NCBI RefSeq assembly: GCF_023006505.1
Contig: NZ_JALBGV010000007.1
Span: 1 to 64,000, forward strand
Source of the DNA: Neorhizobium sp. SHOUNA12A
GTDB taxonomy: Bacteria; Pseudomonadota; Alphaproteobacteria; Rhizobiales; Rhizobiaceae
Length of the DNA: 64,000 bases
Reading direction: 5' to 3'
Below are positions 17,116 to 28,048 of the stretch, piece after piece; position 1 is the stretch's first letter; each line of letters opens with the position of its first letter. Made by a program: the position numbers and the translations under genes. The notes beneath the pieces are model-generated. The model was given only the letters and a program-made list of their open reading frames with translations, was not told the origin of the DNA and ran no database searches.

Positions 17116-17583
17116 ATGAAGGAATACAATTTTTTGTTATCGGGCGAGTTGATGGAAGGTGGCCATCGGCTGGCCCAGCGCGTTTATTATGAAGACACGG
17201 ATTTTTCCGGCCTCGTTTATCACGCCCGTTATCTGCACTTCCTGGAGCGCGGCCGCACCGACTATCTGCGCTGCCTCGGCTGTGAACAGAGCGCGCTGCT
17301 TTCTGCCGACGAAGAGGGGCTGGTCTTCGTCGTCCACCGGATGGAGATCGACTTCAAGCAGCCGGCCCGCATGGACGACATCCTGATCATCCAGACGGTG
17401 ACGGAAAAGGCGGGCGGCGCCAAGATGGTGCTCAACCAGGAGATCCGCCGCGGCGAAACGCTGCTGATCGCCGCGAAGGTGGTGATCGCGGTCATCAACA
17501 GGCACGGGCGCCCGCGCCGGCTGCCGGAGAGCGTGGCTGAAAAGTTTCTCGGGCGCCCGGCCGAGCAGGTCAGTCCGGTTTAG
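17116..17583 (+). CDS. ybgC: YbgC-type acyl-CoA thioesterase of the Tol-Pal cluster
   Basis: 155-residue hot-dog fold thioesterase. The motif YYEDTDFSGLVYHARYL (about residues 24-40) contains the catalytic Asp of the YbgC/4-hydroxybenzoyl-CoA thioesterase group. It usually begins the tol-pal operon; here a minus-strand gene of 0.7 kb separates it from tolQ, so it is transcribed on its own or reads into antisense. Cytoplasmic; associated with phospholipid/acyl-ACP metabolism in other bacteria. Confidence 0.93.
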   Translation: MKEYNFLLSGELMEGGHRLAQRVYYEDTDFSGLVYHARYLHFLERGRTDYLRCLGCEQSALLSADEEGLVFVVHRMEIDFKQPARMDDILIIQTVTEKAGGAKMVLNQEIRRGETLLIAAKVVIAVINRHGRPRRLPESVAEKFLGRPAEQVSPV

Positions 17584-17590
17584 ACGGGTT

Positions 17591-18271
17591 CTACGGGCCG
17601 CCGCAGGCATGCTGCGAATCGGCCATTGCCCAACTCTGTCCGGTGCGTGCGTTGGTGACGAAATATTCCCGGCCCCGGTCGTCGCCCGCCGGGCAGCGTT
17701 TGGGAGTGGAAATCAGGCACATGGTCACCTTGTCGCCGGGCTTGGAGGCGATCAGCGCCTCCTCGCGGGCATAGGAAACCTGGTAGCCTTTGTTGGCATA
17801 TTCGATGCCGGTTCCGGAGTTGTAATCCTCGTCCTTGACGGGATCCTGGCCGACCCGCGGATGGACGGCAGTCACGTTGGTGACGGCGCATTGGCCGATC
17901 TTCTGCGGCAGGGTCGGCGAGGGTTTGGCCCGTCCTGCCGCGATTATATTGGCGGTAACGTCCGCGGGAATGCTGTTGTCGCCGCCGAGTTTCCCAAGGA
18001 TCGCTATATAGGTGCTGAGAACGCAGGATCGGTCGGAGCCGCAGGCTGAGCGGTCGCTGGTGAAGTCACGCAGCGTCTTGCGGGTCTCCGCCTTGTTGTC
18101 CTTTTCGGCCTTTTCCTGGACCCTGGGAAGCACCGTGTCCAATGCCGAAAGGAGCGGGTCGTTACAGACTATCCGTTCATCGGGCGAGGGGACACCCTTG
18201 CAATCGAACGAGCCGGCGTGCGCCGACGTGGCGATCAACATCGTCAAGGCTATCGTCACCGCACGCCACAT
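17591..18271 (-). CDS. secreted LprI-like (lysozyme-inhibitor-type) domain protein
   Basis: 226 residues from ATG 18271 (GGGGAG at 5 nt); further upstream starts would add a non-signal leader. A signal peptide spans residues 1-18 (ATSAHA then G). The mature N-terminal ~85 residues have the Cys pattern and DPLLSALD ... DFTSDRSACGSDRSCVLSTY of DUF1311/LprI proteins. The remaining half is an unassigned Cys-containing domain with CLISTPKRCPAG. Periplasmic or outer-surface location and a role against lysozyme are inferred from the family only. It interrupts ybgC and tolQ on the opposite strand. Confidence 0.7.
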   Translation of the reverse strand: MWRAVTIALTMLIATSAHAGSFDCKGVPSPDERIVCNDPLLSALDTVLPRVQEKAEKDNKAETRKTLRDFTSDRSACGSDRSCVLSTYIAILGKLGGDNSIPADVTANIIAAGRAKPSPTLPQKIGQCAVTNVTAVHPRVGQDPVKDEDYNSGTGIEYANKGYQVSYAREEALIASKPGDKVTMCLISTPKRCPAGDDRGREYFVTNARTGQSWAMADSQHACGGP

Positions 18272-18621
18272 GGTCACTCCCCAAAAATCCGCTTCCACAG
18301 GTGTGCTACTCCCTGAATGAGAAAAAACTAAGTTGCAAGTCACCGGTTTTCCTTGTTCCAACTTGAAGTGATCTGCGAACTGGCAATTGCAAGGCCGCTC
18401 TAAACCATTCGTTAACGATAATGGTGTCTTACTGAGCATTGAGGAATTTGTGCAACGCACGCCTTCCTTTGACCAAAATTGAAAGCGAGAAGCCAAGCTT
18501 GGAGCTCAGGGTATCTTGGGGTTAGGGCTAAGCGCATCCAGCGATCAAAGACATACTCGCCTGAGCGCGCTTTTGAACCGCCCGGTCCCTAAAGCCGGGC
18601 GTTTGGATTCGGGGATAGTAG
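18272..18621. other. 350-nt intergenic region upstream of tolQ with a GC-rich hairpin
   Basis: No gene is recognised. The stretch holds a hairpin at 18579-18601 with 7-bp arms CGCCCGG and CCGGGCG and a short T run, ending 20 nt before the tolQ start. The spacing makes it a candidate attenuator or end of a short leader rather than a normal end-of-operon terminator. A TTAAC half-site for CtrA occurs near 18410. The promoters for tolQ and the LprI-like gene must both lie here but are not clear by eye. Confidence 0.4.
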
Positions 18622-19341
18622 ATGGAACACGTAGGTTTGGCGGCGGCGGCGAGCGAAGTGAGCCTCTGGTCGCTGTTCATGCAGGCCGGTCTGGTCGTCA
18701 AGCTGGTGATGATCGGCCTTATCGGCGCATCGGTCTGGACCTGGGCGATCGTGATCGACAAATATATCAGCTTCGGTAAAGCCAAGCGCCAGTTCGACCA
18801 GTTCGAACAGGTTTTTTGGTCCGGCCAGTCGCTGGAAGAGCTTTACCGCACGCTGTCGGAGCGGACGAATACCGGTCTTGCCGCGATTTTCGTCGCCGCC
18901 ATGCGCGAATGGAAGAAGAGCTTCGAGCGTGGTGCGCGGTCGCCGATCGGCCTGCAGATGCGTATCGACCGGGCGATGGACGTCACCATGTCGCGCGAGG
19001 CGGAAACCTATGAGGCGCGCCTCGGCTCGCTCGCGACGATCGGCTCGGCCGGCCCGTTCATCGGCCTCTTCGGCACGGTCATCGGCATCATGACGTCGTT
19101 CCAGGCGATCGCCGGTTCGAAGTCCACCAATCTCGCGGTCGTCGCGCCAGGCATCGCCGAAGCGCTGCTCGCCACCGCGATCGGCCTTGTTGCCGCTATT
19201 CCGGCGGTCATCGCCTACAACAAGTTCACCGCCGATGCCGGCAAGCTCTCGGGCCGCATGGAAGGTTTCGCGGACGAATTCTCCGCCATCCTGTCGCGCC
19301 AGATCGACGAGAAGCTGCAGCCGCGCCAGGCGGCGCAGTAA
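18622..19341 (+). CDS. tolQ: Tol-Pal system proton channel subunit TolQ
   Basis: 239-residue inner-membrane protein of the MotA/TolQ/ExbB family with three transmembrane segments: one near residues 15-40 and two in the C-terminal half, including the conserved GSAGPFIGLFGTVIGIM and the ATAIGLVAAIPAVIAYN segments. With TolR it couples proton flow to the TolA-TolB-Pal system for outer-membrane constriction at division. First gene of tolQRAB-pal-cpoB; a hairpin lies just upstream. Confidence 0.96.
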   Translation: MEHVGLAAAASEVSLWSLFMQAGLVVKLVMIGLIGASVWTWAIVIDKYISFGKAKRQFDQFEQVFWSGQSLEELYRTLSERTNTGLAAIFVAAMREWKKSFERGARSPIGLQMRIDRAMDVTMSREAETYEARLGSLATIGSAGPFIGLFGTVIGIMTSFQAIAGSKSTNLAVVAPGIAEALLATAIGLVAAIPAVIAYNKFTADAGKLSGRMEGFADEFSAILSRQIDEKLQPRQAAQ

Positions 19342-19373
19342 AAGCCTTTCGGGCTCTCAAGGAGTAACGTCTC

Positions 19374-19829
19374 ATGGGCATGTCGGCCGGAGGAGCAAGG
19401 GCATCGGGTGGCGGTCGTCGCAGGCGCGGCGGACGTCGCGGCGGTGCGATCAGCGAAATCAACGTGACGCCGCTCGTCGACGTCATGCTCGTTCTGCTCA
19501 TCATCTTCATGGTGGCGGCACCGATGATGACCGTCGGCGTGCCGATCGACCTGCCGGAAACGCAGGCGAAGGCGATGAACGCCGATACCCAGCCGATCAC
19601 CGTCTCGGTCAATCCGAAAGGCGAAATCTTCCTCCAGGAAACTCCGATCGGCCTCGACGAGATCGTGCCGAAGCTGCAGGCGATCGCAACGACCGGCTAT
19701 AACGAGCGCATCTACGTGCGCGGCGATACGACCGCTGCCTACGGCGTCGTCATGAAGGTCATGGCCCGCATCTCTTCTGCCGGGTACAAGAATATCGGCC
19801 TCGTGACCCTGCAGGAACAGGAGAAGTGA
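19374..19829 (+). CDS. tolR: Tol-Pal system subunit TolR
   Basis: 151-residue ExbD/TolR family protein. After a Gly/Arg-rich cytoplasmic N-terminus comes the conserved SEINVTPLVDVMLVLLIIFM segment, whose Asp lies in the single transmembrane helix and carries protons, then a periplasmic domain. Preceded by AAGGAG at 9 nt and 32 nt downstream of tolQ; tolA follows after 10 nt. Confidence 0.95.
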   Translation: MGMSAGGARASGGGRRRRGGRRGGAISEINVTPLVDVMLVLLIIFMVAAPMMTVGVPIDLPETQAKAMNADTQPITVSVNPKGEIFLQETPIGLDEIVPKLQAIATTGYNERIYVRGDTTAAYGVVMKVMARISSAGYKNIGLVTLQEQEK

Positions 19830-19839
19830 TCGCGGCGCC

Positions 19840-21072
19840 ATGAAGGTCAGTCTCGGCACATCGCTGGTCCTCCACTCGCTGGTCCTCGGCTTGGCGCTCG
19901 TTTCGCTGAGCGCGCCCGCGTCTTTCGACGTGGCCGACGTGGAAGCGCTTCCCGTCGACATCGTCCCGGTCGAATCGATCACCCAGACCCAGCAGGGTGA
20001 CAAGAAGGCGCCCCCCAGCCAGAAGCCTTCTCCGAAGGAAACCAAGAACCAGAAGATTGTCGACAACGCCCAGAACGCTGGCGAGAACAATGTCGACCTG
20101 AAGACGCCGCCGACGCCGACCACCAAGCCGCAGCCGACCGAAACCACGGCGGCTCCGAAGCCGGTGGAACGGCCGACGCCGACCCCGACGCCTGAACAGA
20201 ACCAGGTCAAGGATATCGTCAAGGAAGAGACGGCGCCGAAGCCGACCGAGATGGCTGCCCTGCCGCAGCCCAAGCCGGAGATCACGCCGCCGAAGCCGGA
20301 ACCTACCCCGCCGAAGCCTGAGCCGACGCCACCAAAGCCGGAGGCTGCCAAGCCGACGCCCGCGCCTTTGCAGAGCGAGAACACGTCCGAGACAGGCGAG
20401 TTGCCGCAATCGGTTCCGGCGCCGGCTTCGAGGCCGCAGCCGCCGAAGCCCGAACCGCCGAAGGAGCAGGCCAAGCCCGTCGAGAAGCCGGCTGAAAAGC
20501 CGGCCGAGACGAAGCCGGTTACGGCCAAGGCAGCTGAGACGGCGAAGACTGACAACAAGGCGACCGCATCCGTCAAGCCTTCCGACAAGAAGGAAGGCAA
20601 GCAGCAGGAAACCGCCAAGTCGTCGTCTTCGATGGCGAGCGATTTCAACGCCGATCAGATCGCAGCCCTGCTCAACAAGCAGGAGGCATCCGGTGGCGGC
20701 GCCAAGCGTTCGACGCAGGTGGCCTCCCGTGGTGATACCAAGACCATCGGCACCGGCCTCAGCTCCAGCGAGATCGACAACGTCAAGGGACAGATCCAGG
20801 GCAACTGGGCGCTGGTCGGTGGCCTGACCGGCGTCTCGGAAGTCCGTGTGAAGATCCGGGTGCAGCTCGATCAGTCCGGCAATATCGTCGGCGAGCCGGA
20901 AGTGACCGCCACCGGTGGTCCGGAAGGAACCCGGCGTGCGGTCGAGGGCAGCACGCGCCGCGCCTTGATGAAATCCGCTCCGCTCAAGAATTTGCCCGCC
21001 GCAAAGTATGAGGGCGAAAAAGGTTGGAATGTTTTGGTGCTGAACTTCGATCCGTCGGAGTTTGCATTGTGA
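19840..21072 (+). CDS. tolA: Tol-Pal system envelope protein TolA
   Basis: 410 residues: an N-terminal membrane anchor (about 8-27), a long Pro/Lys/Glu-rich periplasm-spanning region with repeated PKPEPTP units (about residues 145-170), an Ala/Lys helix-like stretch, and a C-terminal TonB/TolA-like domain with VRVKIRVQLDQSGNIVGEP. It bridges TolQR in the inner membrane to TolB and Pal. The rhizobial version is richer in Pro-Lys repeats than the E. coli helical domain. Confidence 0.92.
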   Translation: MKVSLGTSLVLHSLVLGLALVSLSAPASFDVADVEALPVDIVPVESITQTQQGDKKAPPSQKPSPKETKNQKIVDNAQNAGENNVDLKTPPTPTTKPQPTETTAAPKPVERPTPTPTPEQNQVKDIVKEETAPKPTEMAALPQPKPEITPPKPEPTPPKPEPTPPKPEAAKPTPAPLQSENTSETGELPQSVPAPASRPQPPKPEPPKEQAKPVEKPAEKPAETKPVTAKAAETAKTDNKATASVKPSDKKEGKQQETAKSSSSMASDFNADQIAALLNKQEASGGGAKRSTQVASRGDTKTIGTGLSSSEIDNVKGQIQGNWALVGGLTGVSEVRVKIRVQLDQSGNIVGEPEVTATGGPEGTRRAVEGSTRRALMKSAPLKNLPAAKYEGEKGWNVLVLNFDPSEFAL

Positions 21073-21154
21073 GCCGGCAGGTATGGAACCGACAGAAGCA
21101 GATGAAACGGAACCTGCCCCGAAACTCTCGTATTAAGCTGAAAGGCTTGTTTCA

Positions 21155-22468
21155 ATGATCAAGAGTTCTTTTTTTCGCGCCGTGATGGTGGCCGCGGGGA
21201 TGTTGACGGCATTGATGGCCGCGACCCCGGCCAACGCTGTCGTCGAGATCAACATCAACAAGGGCAATATTCAGCCGCTGCCGATCGCGGTGACGGATTT
21301 CCTGTCGAACAACGAACTCGGCGCCCAGATTTCCCAGGTGATCGCCGCGGACCTGCAGCGCTCCGGGCTTTTCGCGCCGATCAACAAAAGCGCCTTCATC
21401 GAAAAGATCGCCGATCCCAATAAGGCACCGCGCTTCGAGGACTGGAAGGTCATCAATGCCCAGGCGCTGGTGACGGGTCGTATCACCCGCGAAGGCGACG
21501 GCCGCCTGCGCGCCGAGTTCCGCCTGTGGGATACGTTTGCCGGCAGCCAGATGACCGGTCAGCAGTTCTTCACCCAGCCGGAAAACTGGCGCCGCGTCGC
21601 GCATATCATTGCCGATGCGATCTACAAGCAGATCACCGGCGAAAACGGCTATTTTGACACCCGCGTCGTGTTCGTCTCCGAAAGTGGGCCAAAGACCGCC
21701 CGCCAGCGCCAGCTGGCGATCATGGATCAGGACGGCTTCAACGTCCGCATGCTGACCAACACCAAGGATATCGTGCTGACGCCGCGCTTCTCGCCGAGCC
21801 GGCAGGAAGTCACCTACATGTCGTTCGAGGGCAACCAGCCGCGGGTCTACCTGCTGCAGCTGGAGACCGGGCAGCGCGAAGTGGTCGGCAATTTCCCGGG
21901 CATGACGTTCTCGCCGCGGTTCTCTCCGGATGGCCAGAAGGTGATCATGAGCCTGCAGCAGGAAGGCAATTCCAACATCTATACGATGGACCTGCGCTCG
22001 CGCACCACGACGCGGCTCACCTCCACGGCGGCGATCGACACCTCGCCTTCCTATGCACCGGATGGTGGGCGCATCGCCTTCGAAAGCGACCGCGGCGGAC
22101 GTCCGCAGATCTACGTGATGAATGCCGACGGTTCCGGCCAGACCCGCATCTCCTTCGGCGACGGTTCCTATTCGACGCCGGTCTGGTCGCCGCGCGGCGA
22201 TCTGATCGCCTTCACCAAGCAGTCGGGCGGCAAGTTCTCGATCGGCGTGATGAAGCCGGACGGATCCGGCGAGCGCATCCTGACGAGCGGCTTCCACAAC
22301 GAAGGTCCGACCTGGGCGCCGAACGGCCGCGTGCTGATGTTCTTCCGCCAGAATGCCGGCGCCGGCGGTCCGCAGCTCTATTCCATCGACCTGACCGGCT
22401 ATAACGAGCTGCAGGTCAAGACGCCTTCCTACGGTTCGGATCCGGCCTGGTCGCCGCTGCTCGAATAG
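21155..22468 (+). CDS. tolB: Tol-Pal system periplasmic protein TolB
   Basis: 437 residues with a signal peptide ending at ANA (about residue 28), an N-terminal alpha/beta domain and a six-bladed beta-propeller of WD40-like (PD40) repeats such as [26 protein letters not shown] and [11 protein letters not shown]. TolB binds Pal and the TolA C-terminus. Located 82 nt after tolA; a terminator hairpin follows. Confidence 0.96.
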   Translation: MIKSSFFRAVMVAAGMLTALMAATPANAVVEININKGNIQPLPIAVTDFLSNNELGAQISQVIAADLQRSGLFAPINKSAFIEKIADPNKAPRFEDWKVINAQALVTGRITREGDGRLRAEFRLWDTFAGSQMTGQQFFTQPENWRRVAHIIADAIYKQITGENGYFDTRVVFVSESGPKTARQRQLAIMDQDGFNVRMLTNTKDIVLTPRFSPSRQEVTYMSFEGNQPRVYLLQLETGQREVVGNFPGMTFSPRFSPDGQKVIMSLQQEGNSNIYTMDLRSRTTTRLTSTAAIDTSPSYAPDGGRIAFESDRGGRPQIYVMNADGSGQTRISFGDGSYSTPVWSPRGDLIAFTKQSGGKFSIGVMKPDGSGERILTSGFHNEGPTWAPNGRVLMFFRQNAGAGGPQLYSIDLTGYNELQVKTPSYGSDPAWSPLLE

Positions 22469-22480
22469 GGCGCCTTGATG

Positions 22481-22504
22481 AAAGAGGCGGGATTCCGCCT
22501 CTTT
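22481..22504 (+). terminator. hairpin after tolB
   Basis: Perfect 10-bp stem aaagaggcgg / ccgcctcttt with a gatt loop, 12 nt after the tolB stop. It may end part of the tolQRAB transcripts, leaving pal partly under its own promoter. Confidence 0.7.
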
Positions 22505-22640
22505 CCCGCCCCAATCTGCTGAAAATGAACGAAAAGGGACACCGGGAATATTTTGTTAACCATAAGAATTTGAGCATGGTTAACCGAACCCGGTTAGAAT
22601 CTGGAAACTCTGAAAGTTACTGATCAAGGAGAGACCGGCC

Positions 22641-23174
22641 ATGAGCCGCACCGATACTTCGGCGATGAGCCGCATGCAGATCCTCGCCCGCAATCCTGCC
22701 GTTATCGCCCTGACTGTGGCGCTTGCGCTTGCCGGCTGCGCCAACAAGAAGAACCTGCCGAACAATGCCGGTGAGCTCGGCCTCAACGGCGCCGGCGCTG
22801 CAACGCCCGGTTCGACCCAGGACTTCACCGTCAATGTCGGCGACCGCATCTTCTTCGACACGGATAGCACTTCGATCCGCGCCGACGCACAGCAGACACT
22901 CGACCGTCAGGCCCAGTGGCTGGGCCGCTATCCGAAATACGCGATCACCGTCGAAGGCCATGCCGACGAACGCGGCACGCGCGAATACAACCTCGCGCTC
23001 GGTGCACGCCGTGCGGCCGCCACCAAGGAATATCTCGCATCGCGTGGCGTTCCGGCGAATCGCATGAAGACCATCTCCTACGGCAAGGAACGCCCGGTTG
23101 CCGTCTGCGACGACATCTCCTGCTGGTCGCAGAACCGTCGCGCCGTCACCGTTCTCGGCGGCGCCGGTATGTAA
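22641..23174 (+). CDS. pal: peptidoglycan-associated lipoprotein Pal
   Basis: 177-residue outer-membrane lipoprotein. A lipobox LAGC places the acylated cysteine at residue 33 behind a hydrophobic leader. The C-terminal OmpA-like domain has ITVEGHADERGTREYN and the ALGARRAAATKEYL helix that bind diaminopimelate of peptidoglycan. AAGGAGA precedes the start. The upstream region has an inverted repeat GTTAACCAT / ATGGTTAAC (22555-22584). Confidence 0.96.
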   Translation: MSRTDTSAMSRMQILARNPAVIALTVALALAGCANKKNLPNNAGELGLNGAGAATPGSTQDFTVNVGDRIFFDTDSTSIRADAQQTLDRQAQWLGRYPKYAITVEGHADERGTREYNLALGARRAAATKEYLASRGVPANRMKTISYGKERPVAVCDDISCWSQNRRAVTVLGGAGM

Positions 23175-23195
23175 TCCGAGCAACAGCTCGAAAAT

Positions 23196-23230
23196 AAAAG
23201 GCGGTCTTCGGGCCGCCTTTTTGTTTTTTC
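23196..23230 (+). terminator. Rho-independent terminator after pal
   Basis: Stem aaaggcgg / ccgccttt with a 7-9 nt loop region (tcttcggg) followed by a long T-rich run. Confidence 0.85.
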
Positions 23231-23350
23231 CATAGTTTAGCCCTGTTTTCCGGGATTTTTGACCGGGAGCTCGGTTGCTTTTTGCCGGCAGTTGGAAAAA
23301 ATCTCCTCTCGCGCCAATCCGGCGCAGACTAAAGAGCAGGACGGACAAAG

Positions 23351-24406
23351 ATGAAGAAACTTGTCTTGGCAGCGATGCTGGGGCTGATGGCGACGAGCGC
23401 CCCGGCTGGGGCTTTCGCATTGCCGAAACTCTTCCAGGGCGGCAATCAGCCTGCTGCAGAACAGCCGCGGGAAACCACTCCGCCCCCGGTCATTCTGGCG
23501 CAGAGCAATGATGCCGTCCGTATCCAGCAGCTCCAGGAAGAAGTCCGGCAGTTGAACGGCCGGATCGAGGAAATGAGTTTTCAGCTGCTGCAGATGCAGG
23601 AGCAGTTGCGCAAGACGCAGGAAGACAACGAATTCCGCTTCCAGGACCTGGAAAAGAAGAAGCGCACCGAAGTGGACGACGCGGCCGGGAAACCGGCTGT
23701 GGCGTCCAACCGCGCTCCCGCTGCCCAGCCCCCGTTGCCGCAAGCGACTGCTCCCGCCCAATCCTCCGATGATGTCGCACGGATCATCGAATCGCCGTCC
23801 GGTCAGGGCGTCGGCGGGGCGACCGCGCCCGGCCGCGCTCCGCCACCGACGACGCTCGGGTCGATGGATATGGACCAGAACGGCAATCCGCGTGGCGCAA
23901 GCCGCAACGACCGGGCCAACAATGCTGCCGGGCTTCCGGGCGTCGATACCGGCCCGCAGATTTCCGGCAAGACGCCGCCGGCATCGACGGGCAGGCCCGA
24001 TCCGCAGCAGACCGCCTCGCTCGGCAGCGAGAACGATGCCTATCAGACCGCCTATAATCACGTTCTCGCAGGCGACTATCCGCTCGCCGAGAAAGAATTC
24101 AACGGTTATCTGGCCGCTTATCCGAAGGGCGCCAAAGTGGCAGACGCGAGCTTCTGGCTCGGCGAGTCTCAGTATTCACAGGGGAAATACAACGACGCCG
24201 CCAAGACCTTCCTCAACGCCCACCAGACCTACGGCAAGTCGCCGAAGGCGCCGGAAATGCTGCTGAAGCTCGGCATGTCGCTTGCCGCGCTCGACAACAC
24301 CGACACCGCCTGCGCAACCCTCAAGGAAGTCACCCGGCGTTATCCGAGCGCGCCCAAGGCCGTGCTCGCCAAGGTGGGCAGCGAACAGAAGCGCCTCGCC
24401 TGCTGA
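23351..24406 (+). CDS. cpoB: cell division coordinator CpoB (YbgF)
   Basis: 351 residues: signal peptide (about 1-23), a coiled coil (IQQLQEEVRQLNGRIEEM, about residues 57-100), a Pro/Gly-rich linker, and a C-terminal TPR-type domain (YQTAYNHVLAGDYPLAEKEFNGYL onward). CpoB links peptidoglycan synthesis to Tol-driven constriction. It is the last envelope gene of the cluster and lies 7 nt before tilS. Confidence 0.92.
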   Translation: MKKLVLAAMLGLMATSAPAGAFALPKLFQGGNQPAAEQPRETTPPPVILAQSNDAVRIQQLQEEVRQLNGRIEEMSFQLLQMQEQLRKTQEDNEFRFQDLEKKKRTEVDDAAGKPAVASNRAPAAQPPLPQATAPAQSSDDVARIIESPSGQGVGGATAPGRAPPPTTLGSMDMDQNGNPRGASRNDRANNAAGLPGVDTGPQISGKTPPASTGRPDPQQTASLGSENDAYQTAYNHVLAGDYPLAEKEFNGYLAAYPKGAKVADASFWLGESQYSQGKYNDAAKTFLNAHQTYGKSPKAPEMLLKLGMSLAALDNTDTACATLKEVTRRYPSAPKAVLAKVGSEQKRLAC

Positions 24407-24413
24407 TCCTCCC

Positions 24414-25775
24414 GTGACCACGGGCCCGAAAATCCTGTCGCCGGAACAGGCGGCCGAGCGGCTGATCGCCGATATCGCCAAACCCGCGCGCCTTCTCGTC
24501 GCCATTTCCGGCGGCAGCGATTCCAGCGGGCTGTTGGTCGCCCTCTCGAAATTCAATTCTCCCGGCTCCGGCCTGTCGCTCTTCGCGGCGACGATCGATC
24601 ATGCGCTGAGACCTGGCTCCGCAGGCGAGGCGCGCACCGTCGCTGCCCTTTGCAGCCGGCTCGGCATTCCCCATTTCATCCGCCGCTGGGAGGGAGAAAA
24701 GCCTGCGACCGGCATTTCCGACGCGGCCCGTGAGGCTCGCTACCGGCTACTGGTCGAGATTGCCGACCAGATCGATGCGACCGCCATTCTCACCGGTCAT
24801 ACGCTCGACGACCAGGCGGAAACCATCGCGATGCGCGCGGCCCGCAACGGGGGCGAGGAAAATTCGGGCCTTGCCGGCATGGCGCAGGCCGTGCTCCTCG
24901 ATCGCCGTCGCTGGCTGCTCCGGCCGTTCCTCAACAGCCGGCGGGCCGATATCCGTGACTTCCTGACCAGGGAAGGGCAGGGCTGGATCGACGATCCGAG
25001 CAATCTCGATCCGCATTACGAGCGGGTGCGGGTCCGCGGGCGGCTGACGCAGGAAAGCCCGTTCGATGCTGCCGCCCAGGATGTGGCCGCGGCGCGGCGC
25101 ACGACGCTTTCCGACGAGGCGGCGCGTCTTGTCCGCGAGCATGTGACGATCCGCCAGGGTGTTCTGGCGCATCTCGATACTGCGGGGCTTCAAGGAGAGC
25201 CGGCCGTGCGGCGTCATGCACTGTCATTGCTCGCCGCGGTGCTCGGGGGGAGGGCGCACGCACTCGGCAGCGACAGCATGGACCGGATCATGGCCTTTCT
25301 CGACGGTGGCCAGCCTGGCCGGATCACCGCCGGCCGGGTGATCTTCGACCAGCGCCGCGACGGGCTTTATATCGTCCGTGAAAACCGCGGCATACTGCCG
25401 CTGCACGTTGCCCCCGGCGATACGGCAATCTGGGACGGTCGCTACCGCATCACGAATGCCGGCCCGGTCGAGATCATCGTTGACCCAACCGCGCCGGATC
25501 GCGACGAAGCATTGGCGCTGTTTCCCGGCGTGCCGCCCGCGATCGCCATGCGCGCCGTGGCGGCGATGCCCTTCATCGAAACAAATGCCCTTCTTTTGAC
25601 GGAGGATCAGCAGAACAAAGACGTGGCCGAACGAAGTATCGTCCAACCTCTGCTTGCGCCTTTCGACCGCTTTTTGCCGCAGTTCGAGCTTAATCTCGGT
25701 ATCGAGTTTGCGGTTTTGCTCGGATGCGACGGTTTTCCCCGGCTGCCAGTTAAGGATTCCTCGCGGAAAAGGTAG
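24414..25775 (+). CDS. tilS: tRNA(Ile)-lysidine synthase TilS
   Basis: About 453-residue N-type ATP-pyrophosphatase. The PP-loop is LVAISGGSDSSGLLV (about 29-40), followed by ATIDHALRPGS and GHTLDDQAET, characteristic of TilS. It converts C34 of the CAU tRNA-Ile to lysidine, allowing AUA decoding. GTG at 24414 is the best start because it follows cpoB directly; the longer reading frame back to 24282 lies inside cpoB. Start confidence is moderate because no strong ribosome binding site is visible. Confidence 0.92.
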   Translation: MTTGPKILSPEQAAERLIADIAKPARLLVAISGGSDSSGLLVALSKFNSPGSGLSLFAATIDHALRPGSAGEARTVAALCSRLGIPHFIRRWEGEKPATGISDAAREARYRLLVEIADQIDATAILTGHTLDDQAETIAMRAARNGGEENSGLAGMAQAVLLDRRRWLLRPFLNSRRADIRDFLTREGQGWIDDPSNLDPHYERVRVRGRLTQESPFDAAAQDVAAARRTTLSDEAARLVREHVTIRQGVLAHLDTAGLQGEPAVRRHALSLLAAVLGGRAHALGSDSMDRIMAFLDGGQPGRITAGRVIFDQRRDGLYIVRENRGILPLHVAPGDTAIWDGRYRITNAGPVEIIVDPTAPDRDEALALFPGVPPAIAMRAVAAMPFIETNALLLTEDQQNKDVAERSIVQPLLAPFDRFLPQFELNLGIEFAVLLGCDGFPRLPVKDSSRKR

Positions 25776-25880
25776 ACGGCGGCTCCTGTTCGCCTTGGCA
25801 AGGACTTGCCGCAACCCTATGTTATGCGGCAAGCAAGGCGGCCGCCTCACGAAGCAGGCCGTCGCAGTCCGGGGAGTTCA

Positions 25881-27815
<1,935 letters not shown>

Positions 27816-27833
27816 GCCTTTGCTACTGACATC

Positions 27834-27867
27834 AAAAGCCGCCGTGGAGCGATCCATGGCGGCTTTT
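27834..27867 (+). terminator. Rho-independent terminator after ftsH
   Basis: Long stem aaaagccgcc(g)tgga / tcca(t)ggcggctttt with a gcga loop, one G-T pair, ending in a T run 19 nt after the ftsH stop. Confidence 0.85.
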
Positions 27868-27989
27868 GCTTGGAAGGGTTTATTTATTAGTAACGGGATA
27901 TAATCGATTTTGACGCTAATTTATGTGCTTGTGCCGTTAAACTATGGCATGAGCCAAGCTTCAGGCCGGTTTTGCCGTCTAACATATTG

Positions 27990-28006
27990 CAGGGTTCGAT
28001 TCCCTG
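27990..28006 (+). other. orphan tRNA T-arm-like sequence before glmM
   Basis: CAGGG-TTCGATT-CCCTG is a perfect 5-bp stem with the canonical TTCRANN tRNA T-loop. No D-arm, anticodon arm, matching 5' acceptor strand or CCA is visible around it, so it is not an intact tRNA. It may be a relic of a tRNA or a coincidence in the 233-nt ftsH-glmM intergenic region, which otherwise contains only the ftsH terminator and an AT-rich stretch. Confidence 0.35.
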
Positions 28007-28048
28007 CTTAAGACCGCGACGCTCAGGCGCGATGACGAAGGAGCTTAC

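Noticed and set aside
22555..22584. GTTAACCAT / ATGGTTAAC repeat upstream of pal as a CtrA site
   Set aside because: The two TTAA half-sites are 20 nt apart rather than 7, so they do not match the CtrA spacing; noted only as an inverted repeat.
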